Assembly: GCF_949628265.1 (NCBI RefSeq)
Contig: NC_088786.1
Coordinates: forward strand, 28,417,681 to 28,481,680
Direction: 5' to 3'
Length of the DNA stretch: 64,000 nt
DNA from: Cloeon dipterum
Taxonomy: Eukaryota; Arthropoda; Insecta; Ephemeroptera; Baetidae
The position numbers and the translations under genes are program-made. The stretch's first letter is position 1, and each line of letters starts with the position of its first letter. The notes below the pieces were generated by a model. It was not told where the DNA came from and did no database searches. It saw nothing but the letters and a program-made list of their open reading frames with translations. Positions 49,201 to 59,809 of the stretch are shown here, piece after piece.

Positions 49201-51371
49201 GAACGGCCGCAGACACAGGCTGACGACACTGAGAGCATCAATATCCCTGTGAAAAAGAGGCACGCCCAGATAATCCACTTAAGTCACTATCTAAACGTTG
49301 AGCTCGTGTTATTTCCATTTCAGGAGCCAATTCCGCAGATTGATTGGCCAGTCGGTCAGAAAAACCATTGACAAAGCGAAGCACCTGGCCCATGAAGTGC
49401 GAATGCATGGTTCAGCGAGCAACTCTAGTAAAGAGGCGCTCAAGGAGCCGGACGAAGAGGAGGCCGCCACTAAGATAAAGTTGCGCGCAGGACACAAGGG
49501 TCCCTATGAGTTTGACTGCGTTAAACAGCTACAGGTAATCAATACCTACCACCAAAGAACTATCACAAAGCTACAAATTCTGACTAAGTTCTTCTTTGCT
49601 CATTGTCATCTTTAAGATATTTGTATTAAATATAAATTAAAAAAAAACGAAGATTGCCGTGATGAAACTTGGTGAATTTAACTCTAAATATATTAAAAGA
49701 TTTTAGTCAATTTATTCAGTGGATCAATTGAATAGTACTATAATATTAAAATCAAATTTCTGGGTTTAAATTATTCTTCATAGTCTTTCCTAAGTTGACT
49801 AGTTTCAAATACCGCTACATGTTTTCAGGACATGTCCAACGCCCATTCAGGGCCTATTTGGTGCGTCCGGTTCTCCGTGTGCGGCCGGCTTTTGGCGACC
49901 GCTGGCCAGGACCGTGTGCTGCGGGTGTGGGTTCTGCGCGAAGCACTTGCCTATTTCTCCGACATGTGCACTAAGTACAGCCACCCAAAGAGTTCTCCTA
50001 CTCCGTCGCAAGAGTCTTTGCAGGCGGCGACGGCCCTTGAGGAGCCTAAATTTTCAGTAGATGACGGCCTGGGCCCGTTCGTGGCTCGACCATTCGTGTC
50101 GTATGTTGGTCACACGTCTGACCTGCTTGACGTCTCCTGGTCCAAGAATTACTTTGTACTCAGCTCCTCCATGGACAAGACTGTCCGGCTGTGGCACATA
50201 TCCAGACAAGAGTGCCTCTGTTGCTTTCAGCACATAGATTTCGTCACCGCCATTGTCTTTCACCCAAGGGTGAGTTAAGTTATTACAAATTCTGCTCATT
50301 TAATTTTGACAAAACTTTTCGCTTTATCAGGATGATAGGTATTTCCTGTCTGGCTCGCTGGACGGAAAACTAAGGCTGTGGAACATCCCTGACAAGAAGG
50401 TGGCTGTGTGGACGGAAGTTGAGGGCCCAATCAAGTTGGTTACGGCCGCCAACTTCTGCCAGAATGGAAAATTTGCTGTGATTGGCACTTATGATGGTCG
50501 TTGTGTCTTTTACACCACAGAGAACCTCAAGTACCATACACAGATCCACGTTCGCTCCTCAAGAGGCAGGAATAGTCAGGGCAGGAAGATAACTGGGATT
50601 GAGCCCATGCCTGGGGAGGATAAGGTGAGAAAAATAATCATGGATCCACATTGATAATCATTGTGATGAAACTTTAGATCTTAGTGTCCAGTAATGACAG
50701 TAGGATCCGACTCTACGACCTGAGGGACCTGAACCTTTCTTGTAAATACAAAGGCTATGTCAATATTAGTAGCCAAATCAGCGCAAGCTTTAGGTATTTA
50801 ACTGCATTTTGAGTATTTAAAGAATCTATTAATATATCTGCGTAGTCATGATGGAAAATACATCACAAGTGGATCTGAAAACCAAGTCATATACATCTGG
50901 AGGACCTACCATGAACAAGCCAAGTTCACGTCAGCTCGCCGGGACAGGAACAGTTTTTGGGAAGGCATTAAAGGTTTGAATATTCTAGATTGTCCAATTT
51001 GATTTTGGCATTATGAAACCTTAAGAAATCCTCACTAAATTTACTGCTCATTTTCTGAAATATTAAAATATGTCTCTTAAAAGGCATGCACTAATTCAGT
51101 TAATTTTGCAGCGCACAACGCAATGGTGACATGCTCTGTATTTGCGCCTCATCCAGCCTCCATCATTCGTCAACTGGAGGCGACGGCGTCGCTCAACCTG
51201 CTAGGAGCAGCCGCTTCTGGGACACTGCAGGCTTCAACAACGCCGGAGGCTGGCGGTCCCAGCGGCGAGGGCTACATCCTCATATCGGCTGACTTTAACG
51301 GATGCCTCAAGGTGTTCCTTAACAGGCCCAAAGCCAAGCACAGTTCGCTGCCGGCCTCCGCGATGGCTTGA
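46253..51371 (+). CDS. WDR44: WD repeat-containing protein 44 (WDR44, rabphilin-11-like)
   Basis: Thirteen exons: 46253-46329, 46812-46908, 46978-47058, 47203-47271, 47330-47612, 48097-48653, 49012-49259, 49324-49534, 49829-50269, 50331-50624, 50678-50793, 50846-50973 and 51112-51371. They give 953 residues (human about 913). WDR44 is a Rab11 effector on recycling endosomes and ER contact tubules. The N-terminus SNSDSEEFFDAE matches the human start. Residues about 30-388 are low-complexity, with a basic-proline stretch (PPRRKKRQPKPPS). A conserved block (LPQCINPLSLHIMRLTSEYV) and a basic helix precede six or so WD repeats (about 550-950) with near-identical segments such as SWSKNYFVLSSSMDKTVRLW and FCQNGKFAVIGTYDGRC. 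The junction 49259/49324 keeps frame only with a GC donor. All other introns are GT-AG. Confidence 0.95.
49260..49323 (+). other. 64-nt intron with non-canonical GC donor, WDR44
   Basis: The upstream exon ends ...GTG AAA AAG AG and the downstream exon begins G AGC CAA after TTTCCATTTCAG. This restores KKRSQFRRLIGQSVRK, the basic helix expected before the WD domain. No GT in the stretch has the needed phase: those after CCT, AAC and CTC are phase 0 and the one in TTAAGT is phase 1. GCACGC has G at position +5, as GC donors usually do. Reading through shifts frame and stops at 49371. Confidence 0.6.
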
Positions 51372-51453
51372 ACCACCCAGACCCAACATCACTCCCCCTA
51401 CAAGTGCGTTGTTGACTATTCTTATAGCCCAGTGTTATCGGTGTAATCCTTTT

Positions 51454-51459
51454 AATAAA
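51454..51459 (+). other. Polyadenylation signal AATAAA, WDR44
   Basis: Canonical hexamer about 83 bases after the stop codon. It is the first in the region and faces the VGLL4 3' end. Confidence 0.65.
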
Positions 51460-52019
51460 AGCCATATCAAGCATGAAACAAATTTTTGACTCAATACCGT
51501 GGACTGTGCTGTTATCTCAATAATTTGTATACATGAAAACAACATAGAATTTGGATTGTAGACATTCCTATTCTGTTGATAAAGCAATTTAAGGAATGCG
51601 CCTGTTCATCAACTTGTCTTTGGCCATATATTTCCTTCAGCTGATTTCACAAGAAAATCCGTTTATCTTTAACTATAGTTATATCTTTATCCCAGAATAG
51701 ATATAAGAAAGCTGCTTTAATTTATTGGTTACAAGAGAACAGGGTAGGATGGATTAAAATTTTCTCTTTTTAATATTTACCATCTGTTTAATAATGTCAT
51801 TTGATAATAACTTAACACTTGTGACTAAGAATACAAGATAAAATAAAATAAATACACAAATCTAGAAAAAGAGGAGCCAGAGTCAGCTCCTCTCTTTAAA
51901 ATATAACTTCATTTCTCACACTCTCACTATGACGACATTGTCTAGATATTGATTAATTATTTACATGTGCACTAGTGTCCAAACTCACTGAATAGGTCAT
52001 CTCATGCTTTGTCAATTGC
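51460..52019. other. VGLL4 3' untranslated region and convergent spacer
   Basis: No coding frame. The nearest reverse-strand AATAAA at 51726-51721 lies about 300 bases past the VGLL4 stop and is the likely end signal. The separation from the WDR44 end signal is about 260 bp. Confidence 0.45.
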
Positions 52020-55000
52020 TTAAACAGCTGCTGAGACGACGGAGGGCGATGCCGGAGGCGTTGAAGATGCTGACGAAGGCGTTGATGACGAGCTTTTGTC
52101 TTCGTTGTCCTTCTTTGAAGCCTGCAATTGGTGCCACGTTTCTCCCAATGCCTTTGCAAAGTGGTCATCCACTAAAATGAAAAAAAAAAGGAATGAGTTT
52201 CTGATCTAAGTAACACATTTGGAAAGTCGCTTCAGTTCTAAAATCAGCAGCATAGTACCTGTGAGCGGCGTGAATGTGGCATCGTCTGAGGGATCAAATG
52301 GGGTTTTGTTGGGAGAAGGGGTGCGTTTGTTGAGGGCGGCGGAGGCGGCACTGGAAGCGGCTGGGCCTGTGTGCGCGGAGGGTGGGAAGATGGCGAGGTA
52401 GTCTTGGCCGAGTGAGCGCCGGAAGTGCTCATCGATGACTGGGTCGCTGTCGCTGGGCCCTCCACGTTGCCCCGCATTGGACGCCGCCTCATCTGAGCCC
52501 CGTCGGCCCCGTGTGCTCATGTCTAGTGGACTGTCGTCGTCGTTGTTGTTTGCAAGCATCGGCCGCGGCGCCCGTGCCGTCGGGCATGGTCGACGCTCAC
52601 GGCGCCACCGCGCTGACGGCTGCACCTCCTTTCCAAGAGAGTCGCCTTCTGAGGACAACACAGATTTCGGAATGAGGAACATGTTTGCAATATTTCCAGG
52701 AATAATTACGTAATATTATCATTTTGTCCATAAAATGCAAAATCAATTCTCGTGTTATTATTAGTAATAAGCTGACCTTTCATTATCTAATTATTTGGAA
52801 AGTTTAGGCATACGTATTGACAGTAATTTTAGCTTCTCTTCACTTGGTAACAAAATCCGGTTACTTTTCTTTTTATCTATTCCTTACTCAATTTTAGTCT
52901 AAATGCAAAGAAATTTGTTAAGTTAATGGCTGCAACATCTTTTCCTTCGAGTTATCAGTTCAAATAGTTATTAAACTCAAGCACACAAGTAATAGATCGG
53001 TTCCCAGCGCTTGAAGGTGCCGCAAAAGAAATGAAGCGATTAGGAGCGGTGCTGTTTTTTGTCTCGGTTTTTAATGTGTGTGTGGTGTGCTGCGCGGGGC
53101 TGCCGACTTTGGTTCGCCCGCGGCTATCGTTCGCCTCTCCCCAGCTTGTAATCACGCGCGCGTCATTATTTTCCTTCACTGTTGGTCTGAACGAGATTTC
53201 TCGGTTGGGACACGAAGGCGCCGCCGCTCATCTCTCAGGTAGCCCATGAAGAAAGAAGGGGAGGAAATTGAGTGGAGCGTCTGTCCGTTCCTCCGTCCGT
53301 CGGGCAGCGAGGTCAGAAAAAGGCTTTCCTAATTAAAAACGCGCCGTGGGAACAAATCAGTGCCTCTACGAGCGGCGCCGTGCCCACTTTTAAAACAATT
53401 TACCAAAAGCCGCCAACAAAGGATTATTCGAAATGCGCAGGACGATTTGTTTAGCAAACAGATTACTACGGAAAAACGATTTAATTTGATCAAAGAGAAC
53501 ATTTCATTAATGAGGATTTTTATTATTTTATTTTCGAAATCTGTGCACCAATTTTATCATGAAGAAAGGAAATTTTATATACCCGATCGACAGATTAATT
53601 GAACATTCGTGAGAAAGATATAAAGTTAAATTTCAGCATTTAATTAAATGGGGTGAATTTTTTTATGATCAAAAATTCAAAACGAACTCTTAATATTTCA
53701 AGTTCGAGAAGGTAAAAATAGTTTAGGATGACGGATACTCGACAGAATGGCTGAACACAATTTACTTTTAAGTCCCGAGACTGCTAAGATATTAAATAAT
53801 GTAGAATAGGTAAAAAAAAATATAGCGGCTGTGATGCGAAAAAAGACGGTGGGTGATGGGCTGAGATTTGAAAAGGCTGTGAATGGCCGGGGGGTGGGGG
53901 AGCTTGGTCTCTCGGCCGCTCGACCTTGAACCTGGCTGGGAAGGTCTTTTTACGTTTTCATTCAGAGATCGGGCTGTAGCGGCGAGGAGGAGAGAGAAAG
54001 AGAGAGAGAAGATTCGGTTTCCCCTCCTTCGTGCCCCTGGTTCCATTCAAGCCACGCAAGAGAGCAAAAAGTCGAGATGCCCAAGAAGATGAACGCATCA
54101 GGTGGAGGAGACAAAAAGGTGGCCGACAGATAGGCGGACGACGCACCGGATGTCGTCATCCTCCGTGCGAAATAAAAAACAACAATGGAGAAATGTGGCC
54201 GACGCGAATTTCAATCAATTGGGATGCTGCTGGGTGACGAGCCAAGTCGCGTACACACAAACAAAAATAATTCTATATCCGTCCCATTCATGCTGACAAC
54301 CTGCGCGGAATCTTTGCGATTCGGTGCAAAAAAAATACGGTCAGAGAGTGAGAAAAAACGGGTCCGTCGCAGCGAGGGTGAAGGGAAAGGGGAAAAGCTC
54401 ACCGGAGCACTGCACCCAGGGCTGCCAGAACATGGACGCAGGAGTGCGGAGGGCCACTTGCATCATGATCGCGCGCCAGACTCCAACTGAACTCGCAGCT
54501 AGCGGAGGGCCAGGTAGGCAGCAGCCAGGGCAGGGAGCGGACGAGGTGGGCCCAACCCAAGCCGAAGCTACCTGCGGACTCGACTGGCTGGCGGCGACGC
54601 TCAAACCAAGGCAGGTAGCTACCTGCCAGCCCCCGACGCCTCACTCGCTGCTTCCTTCCAGCCGGGCGCCGGGCCCGAGGAAAAGGCTCGCGTTTTTTGC
54701 CCAAAGACACACAACACCGACATCAACAGGTGCTTCCCGTCGCCCTCCAGCGACGATCGCACCCATTCAGCAAAATCAGCGGCTACTCCACGCAGGCAAC
54801 CAATGCGTAAACGCAGGAACTTCACACTCAAGGAGTGGAATGCCGAGCTTGGCAGTAATTGCAGCAAAATTCCAATCCGAATTACCGCGCATACCGACCC
54901 TGTGGGGAGTTCAGAGAAGGATAAACTTTCAGTAAATTGAATATGTATTATGATCATTCAATTAAGATTAAAAAATGAATTATCTGACTGGTAACAGATT

Positions 55001-58000
55001 TGTTTTTGTGATTTGATATAGTAGGGATAGTGTTTTTGTACAAAATATTTCTAAACTAACATTTTTTATGCTTGTCATCGTCGAGTTAAAGAAATATGCG
55101 AAGAAATTTTTAAAAAATTCAACAATTATAATTTTAATGGTTTACATCCAAGCAGAAATTAAAATACCTCGAGATTTTTCCTTGGAAAAATTGCTCAAGA
55201 ATTTCGATTTTATGGTGACGCTAAACAAACAAACTAAAAAAAGGAAGGACCCGAGAGTAGAAATTCCGCGATTCCAGCGGCGCAGGAGCCTTAGATATAT
55301 GCCGCCGAAAAAAACGAATTTCGAAACTAACTGCTCAAGGGAAAAATAATCAGGAGAAAATTCGAATTCGAGATCCAGTGGCGCGATAACAGAGACAAAA
55401 ATATTCAAATTTTTGGCATATTCCACCGGCGGCTTGCTGCCTACTGAATCCAAGAGAGCAGAACTGATGTTATCTCCTCCGTTTTATTGGCCGCGAATAC
55501 CAAACGAGCAAAGGTGAATCGCGCGAGGTGCCCCGAGCAGCAGTGGCGGCCAGCCTCGGGGCCTTCTCTCGCTTCTCCGCCGATTCCCAGAAGAAATGCG
55601 ATCACGAGAGTTGTCGTGACTGCCAGGGTCCATGAAGTAGAGGCAGCCTCATGAATGAACATCATTGAGCCAACACGCGAATATCTCGCGAAGAAAACAG
55701 CAACCCAGAATGAGCAGCAACAATTCCCAAGTTTCCCTAAACGACTTCTACTATTAATTACGTGTTCGCAAGACTTTTCAAACATGAAAATCTAAGAAGT
55801 GATTCAAATTATTTTAGATATATTATGCTCAAGGTCAAACCCGAAATTTTTTTATTTCATTTTGTTCTGTGCTTCTTGTACATACGCCCTGACCCGGTCT
55901 TGCGCCGTGAAACGTAAAAGACTCGATGTGTTGCCTTTAAAAGTGAGCTCCCTGTTATTATTCAAACAAGCACTATGCGTGCACTGGATAAGAGCGTTAC
56001 CTATCAATGGCATATGAAAAAAATCCCTGCGTGGTAATATATTTATTTAGGTGTCTTATATTCATTGTTAAAGCAAGGTAAAAGACGGAAGAAACAGAAG
56101 CCAAGAACAAGACTGTCCTCAGGGCGCGATGAAGTAGGCCGAATCGCAGGGATATCGAAAAGGAGTTAGACAAATGAATTAACTAAGTGCGGGAAGCTAA
56201 GGAGAAATTAAAAGCAAAGTTAACAAAAGTTTACCATCGGCTTGCTAGGTATGATTTACTTCTCGTTGAAGACAAAGAATCAAAATTTGATTTAATGCTC
56301 CATGGGTCAAAGTGATACCGATTTACCGCACAGGAAAAAGAACTATCGATGAGGAGCAACATCTGCTTGGAAGGGAAGAAATCAGACCCAAAAATTCAAA
56401 TTTTGTCATTGCAAGCACGAATGAATTGCAAAATAACTTATTGCGCAATTCTAATTGTCACTGTTCCACTGCTTGCCACATCAAATAAGTGTTTAGTCTT
56501 ATAGAACATGCATCGACTTCCCTTGATTTTATGAGAAACATTCAATTTCCATTAAGAGATCTAATGTGTTCATACTGTTCATGATGGCACCTTCAATAAA
56601 GCAAAACAATTGTTGAACTAAGTAACTGTCGATTGCATTATAATAATTACATTCACTGCACGCGTTATACTTGTTAAATAACAGAGCAACACTCATTTGC
56701 AATTGTTCGCAAAACATCTGCAATGGTCTTGAACTTTTTAACATAAAAGACCAGGTCTGGGGCGTACAAGAAGCGAAGAAAAAAATATATTTTGGGCCTT
56801 GAACATTCAAGACCCGGTCTTGTACGTTTTTTGGTCTTATATTAAAATGTATATCTTGAATAATCAATTGAATATCCTTATTTATTTAGCTATTTAGTTT
56901 TTATAATTATATCCCCAATTTTTTAGGTAGAAAAATATTATTTATTTTCGACAGCAGCTCAAAACAAAATTTATTACTCAATTACTAATTACACTAATAT
57001 TTCCAAACAAAGATATTATTTGTTTTTCATCTGCTGATTGATCGAAATGGAAAAACAGCATTAATAGAAGTGATTTACAATTTAACTAAATGTCAGGATT
57101 CGGAATGTTAATTGACCAGCTGGAATTCGCCAAGCCGGCGTTTCCTTCGTTTTGAAACAAGAACACCTGAATGGGCAAGAACGATTTTCCACTTGCGACA
57201 GAACGAAAAACGCACGAGTCGCGAATTTTTTAGGCAACCAAAGGAATTGGAGCAGGATATTAGTCCATTCACTAGAATTCCGCACAACCTGCTTTTGTCA
57301 CATTTTTATTTCGTAGTATTTCCTACATCCGGTGAGCTGTCAACATCGCTTGTAACATGTCAATTCTGAAAGTTTGAAAACATTCCGTCAATCTGAGCAA
57401 TAACAGAAGCTCGAATTTAATTTTCTGAAATAATGTTTATTCTTGGATGAGCCCATGATCGGAAAATTTCCAGTCTTGATGTTAATTTTATTTACTGAAA
57501 TCTCTTTCTCTTTATCTTCCTTCACTGACAGAGAGACGCAACGACGATAAACAGCAGAAAGAGTTAAGACTGTTCAGAGCACCAAAAGAAGCTGCCTGGA
57601 GAAGAACGGGGCAGCAGAGGCCCCCTGTGCGTGGCAATGCGAACCTCCCGTGTGTTCAGTACCGTGGGCAACCCGAAAGCCGCGCACTGCATTCCGCCGC
57701 GAGTGCATCGTCCGGCCGTCGGGGGGCCGCCTTTGCGCGGCCGCCCCGCCAACGGACAGGCGGCCAACGCTCCCCCGATCGATCCCGGCCGGTCGACTCG
57801 TCGTCATGGCAACCGCCCCTCCTACACCGGCACCACCCCTGGCGCACCCCCGCAAAACCCTTTCCGGCCATCATTATGATTAACTCGAAATCGAAAACGA
57901 ATTCTTTAATTTTATCAAGCCGAATTATCTCGCCGCGGCCTGCTTCTGTTTCCCTTATCAGCAGTAGTAAGGATTAAAGCGATAATAAATGATCAAATAA

Positions 58001-58108
58001 ATATAAATAATATACATAGTGGGAATACTCACTCGCGACGCCCAGCTGCACCATAGTGGCAGCTCTTGATAGTACCTCCAAGGGCGACTCTACCACCGAG
58101 TTGTCCAT
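52020..58108 (-). CDS. VGLL4: Vestigial-like 4 / Tgi, Tondu-domain co-repressor
   Basis: Three coding exons, 58108-58033, 52648-52259 and 52171-52020, join in phase to 205 residues. VGLL4 (Tgi in flies) competes with Yorkie/YAP for TEAD/Scalloped and so represses Hippo-pathway growth genes in the nucleus. Two Tondu motifs are present: DPVIDEHFRRSLGQDY (about 94-109) and VDDHFAKALGETWHQL (from about 156), close copies of the two in human VGLL4. An intron lies between them, and its split codon makes the first Val of motif 2. The first exon encodes VESPLEVLSRAATMVQ, matching a short human VGLL4 isoform start (METPLDVLSRAASLVH). This confirms the distant exon 5.4 kb upstream. The remainder is Ser/Pro/Asp-rich and disordered. 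The ATG follows an acceptor (TTGCAG AAATGG), so a noncoding 5' exon must exist further up. Confidence 0.93.
54511..54625. promoter_or_regulatory. Cluster of four CAGGTAG motifs (TAGteam/Zelda-like or Snail-like sites)
   Basis: CAGGTAG at 54511-54517, its reverse complement at 54568-54574, then CAGGTAG (54612-54618) and its complement (54619-54625) back to back. A further copy lies at 53236-53242 in the same intron. CAGGTAG is the classical binding site of the pioneer factor Zelda in insects; CAGGTA is also bound by Snail/Scratch proteins. The cluster is in the VGLL4 intron, in a GC-rich block. Binding is inferred, not shown. Confidence 0.45.
54610..54627. repeat. Perfect 18-bp palindrome GGCAGGTAGCTACCTGCC
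   Basis: Each half is the reverse complement of the other with no spacer, which places two CAGGTAG sites head-to-head. It sits inside the motif cluster in the VGLL4 intron. Confidence 0.95.
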
Positions 58109-59809
58109 TTCTGCAATACAGAGCGAAAATTGAAGCAGTAATAAAGGAGACGTTCATTCGTGGATTTTAAAAAGAGGATTTTCGCCTGGCTGATTTCCTT
58201 GCACACGCGTTTGAAATTAGGCAGAAACATGACATTACTTTGGTAACTGCGTTTCAAGACAATTAAACGTAATGTTTAATTTATGGAAAATCACACACCG
58301 GAATGACCATTTCTATCAAAGACCCTGACGTAGCCGCGACCGCGAGTGTAGGTTGACGGAGTGCATTTAAATTCCTCGGGCGCACGGGTGCATACCGAGC
58401 GAGCCAGTCAGTCACGGTTTGATTTTCTCTGTCTAGGTGCCGAAAAACAGAATCAACCAAACTGTCGGGAACTCACCTTGACGAATGTGTTGTTTCAATT
58501 TTTGCGAAAGTGTTTTCATAATAAAAGTACTGTCTTGAACTGTGAGCACTGTTTTTAGTGACTGTTGTTATCAGTGCAGAGGAAGTGGAGGTAGGAAAAG
58601 AAACTGCACGGGCGATAAAAAGGGGCCGATGGCCGAAAAGCGATCAAGTGGTCGCGCGCCCGAATTCCTTTGCGTGAACCATCGACGAGAAAGCACCAAG
58701 ATTCCGTGTCACGAGTCCCCCTGTCCTCTGGAATGTCAATGGGTGAGATGGGTATGAGAGCGGCGTTCGACTCTCGTTCAACTCGACGTGTCTGTGTCCT
58801 CCTGCGACATGCATCGGGACGGGGAGCAAAACACAAGGGCGGCCGAACTACCCAGGATCCAGTCTCAGGCTCTCGACTCACCTGTCCGGCTGTGGAGCGT
58901 TGGCTCGGGTGTCGGTGAGGTATCGATCGGCGGGCGGCTTGCAGGTCTCCTCACAGATTTCCGCACATCCCGTCACTCTCTCACTCGCTCGCTGCCGCTG
59001 CTGGAATTCGAGCTATGGCAAAAATGCGGACTATCGAAGCCTGCCCGGCCGAGGCGGCCGACCTCCTTACTGATCGATGCTGCTGCCATCTGACGTAAGG
59101 AATGCACACCTCCAGGCGACCTGCTTTCACCGCGCTAAATTTAAACAAATTTACTGGTTAATTGATCCAGAGATGCAATCGTTTAGCGGGGAATGTGGAA
59201 ATTTTTGTTTGTTAGTAAGTTAGAGAAATGACGATCATGTAATCATGTGTATAATTGGAAACAAAATGAAATAGAGAAATAAAAAATTAAAGTTAAGGAA
59301 AAGCTACAGTTTTCGCCGCAGAGTTACAGTTTTTGCCACCCCTACTTTTACAAGGGGTTATCATAAGAACTGGCGAGATGAGTAACGCGGCAGAAACTAA
59401 CTTTACAATATTAAATTGAGCTCCTACTCGCTCGTTCATACAGTTCCTTCATTTCGAACTACTTAATTCATGTAATTTTTATAAATGAAATTTTCGAACT
59501 ATATTTCTTAATAGAAGAATTAAAAATATTATCAAGATTTATCAAGATTATTCGAAATATTCTTCCTTCGCGGGCAGCTGACAAGAGTCAACCTCTTCGG
59601 TCTTCGGTTTTGCCAGCTTCGGTTGCATCCGACCAACTTCGTGTGTCGTGCAGTGACCGGACCGGCGCAGCGCTGTAAGCGGTCGACGCCATTTTTAGTG
59701 AACGCCGAATATTAGAGGCCTAGAAATTGCTGCGAGTTGGTTTTCGCTTGACGAAATGGATTGTTTATCTATTGGATTTTTAATATAGTCGAAGATCTAC
59801 CTGTGAACG
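58109..59809. promoter_or_regulatory. Divergent promoter region, VGLL4 and SCAF4/8
   Basis: 1.7 kb between start codons. It should hold the VGLL4 noncoding first exon (somewhere in the GC-richer 58560-59100 block) and the SCAF leader (GC-rich 59570-59710, then AT-rich up to the ATG). No TATA box or confident initiator was identified on either strand, and no coding exon is supported. Confidence 0.4.

Larger units (their letters stand above)
52649..58032 (-). other. 5.4-kb first coding intron of VGLL4
   Basis: Much larger than other introns here. GC-rich, CpG-rich blocks at about 53020-53390, 53880-54160, 54360-54720 and 57590-57880 stand out from AT-rich DNA and may be enhancers or alternative first exons. 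Open frames within them (for example 203 codons at 54324-54935, plus strand) lack any domain and occur on several frames at once. No nested gene is supported. Confidence 0.5.

Noticed and set aside
54324-54935. Open frame of 203 codons on the plus strand inside the VGLL4 intron
   Set aside because: Low-complexity composition typical of GC-rich noncoding DNA, no domain, no good splice structure, and equally open frames on the opposite strand.
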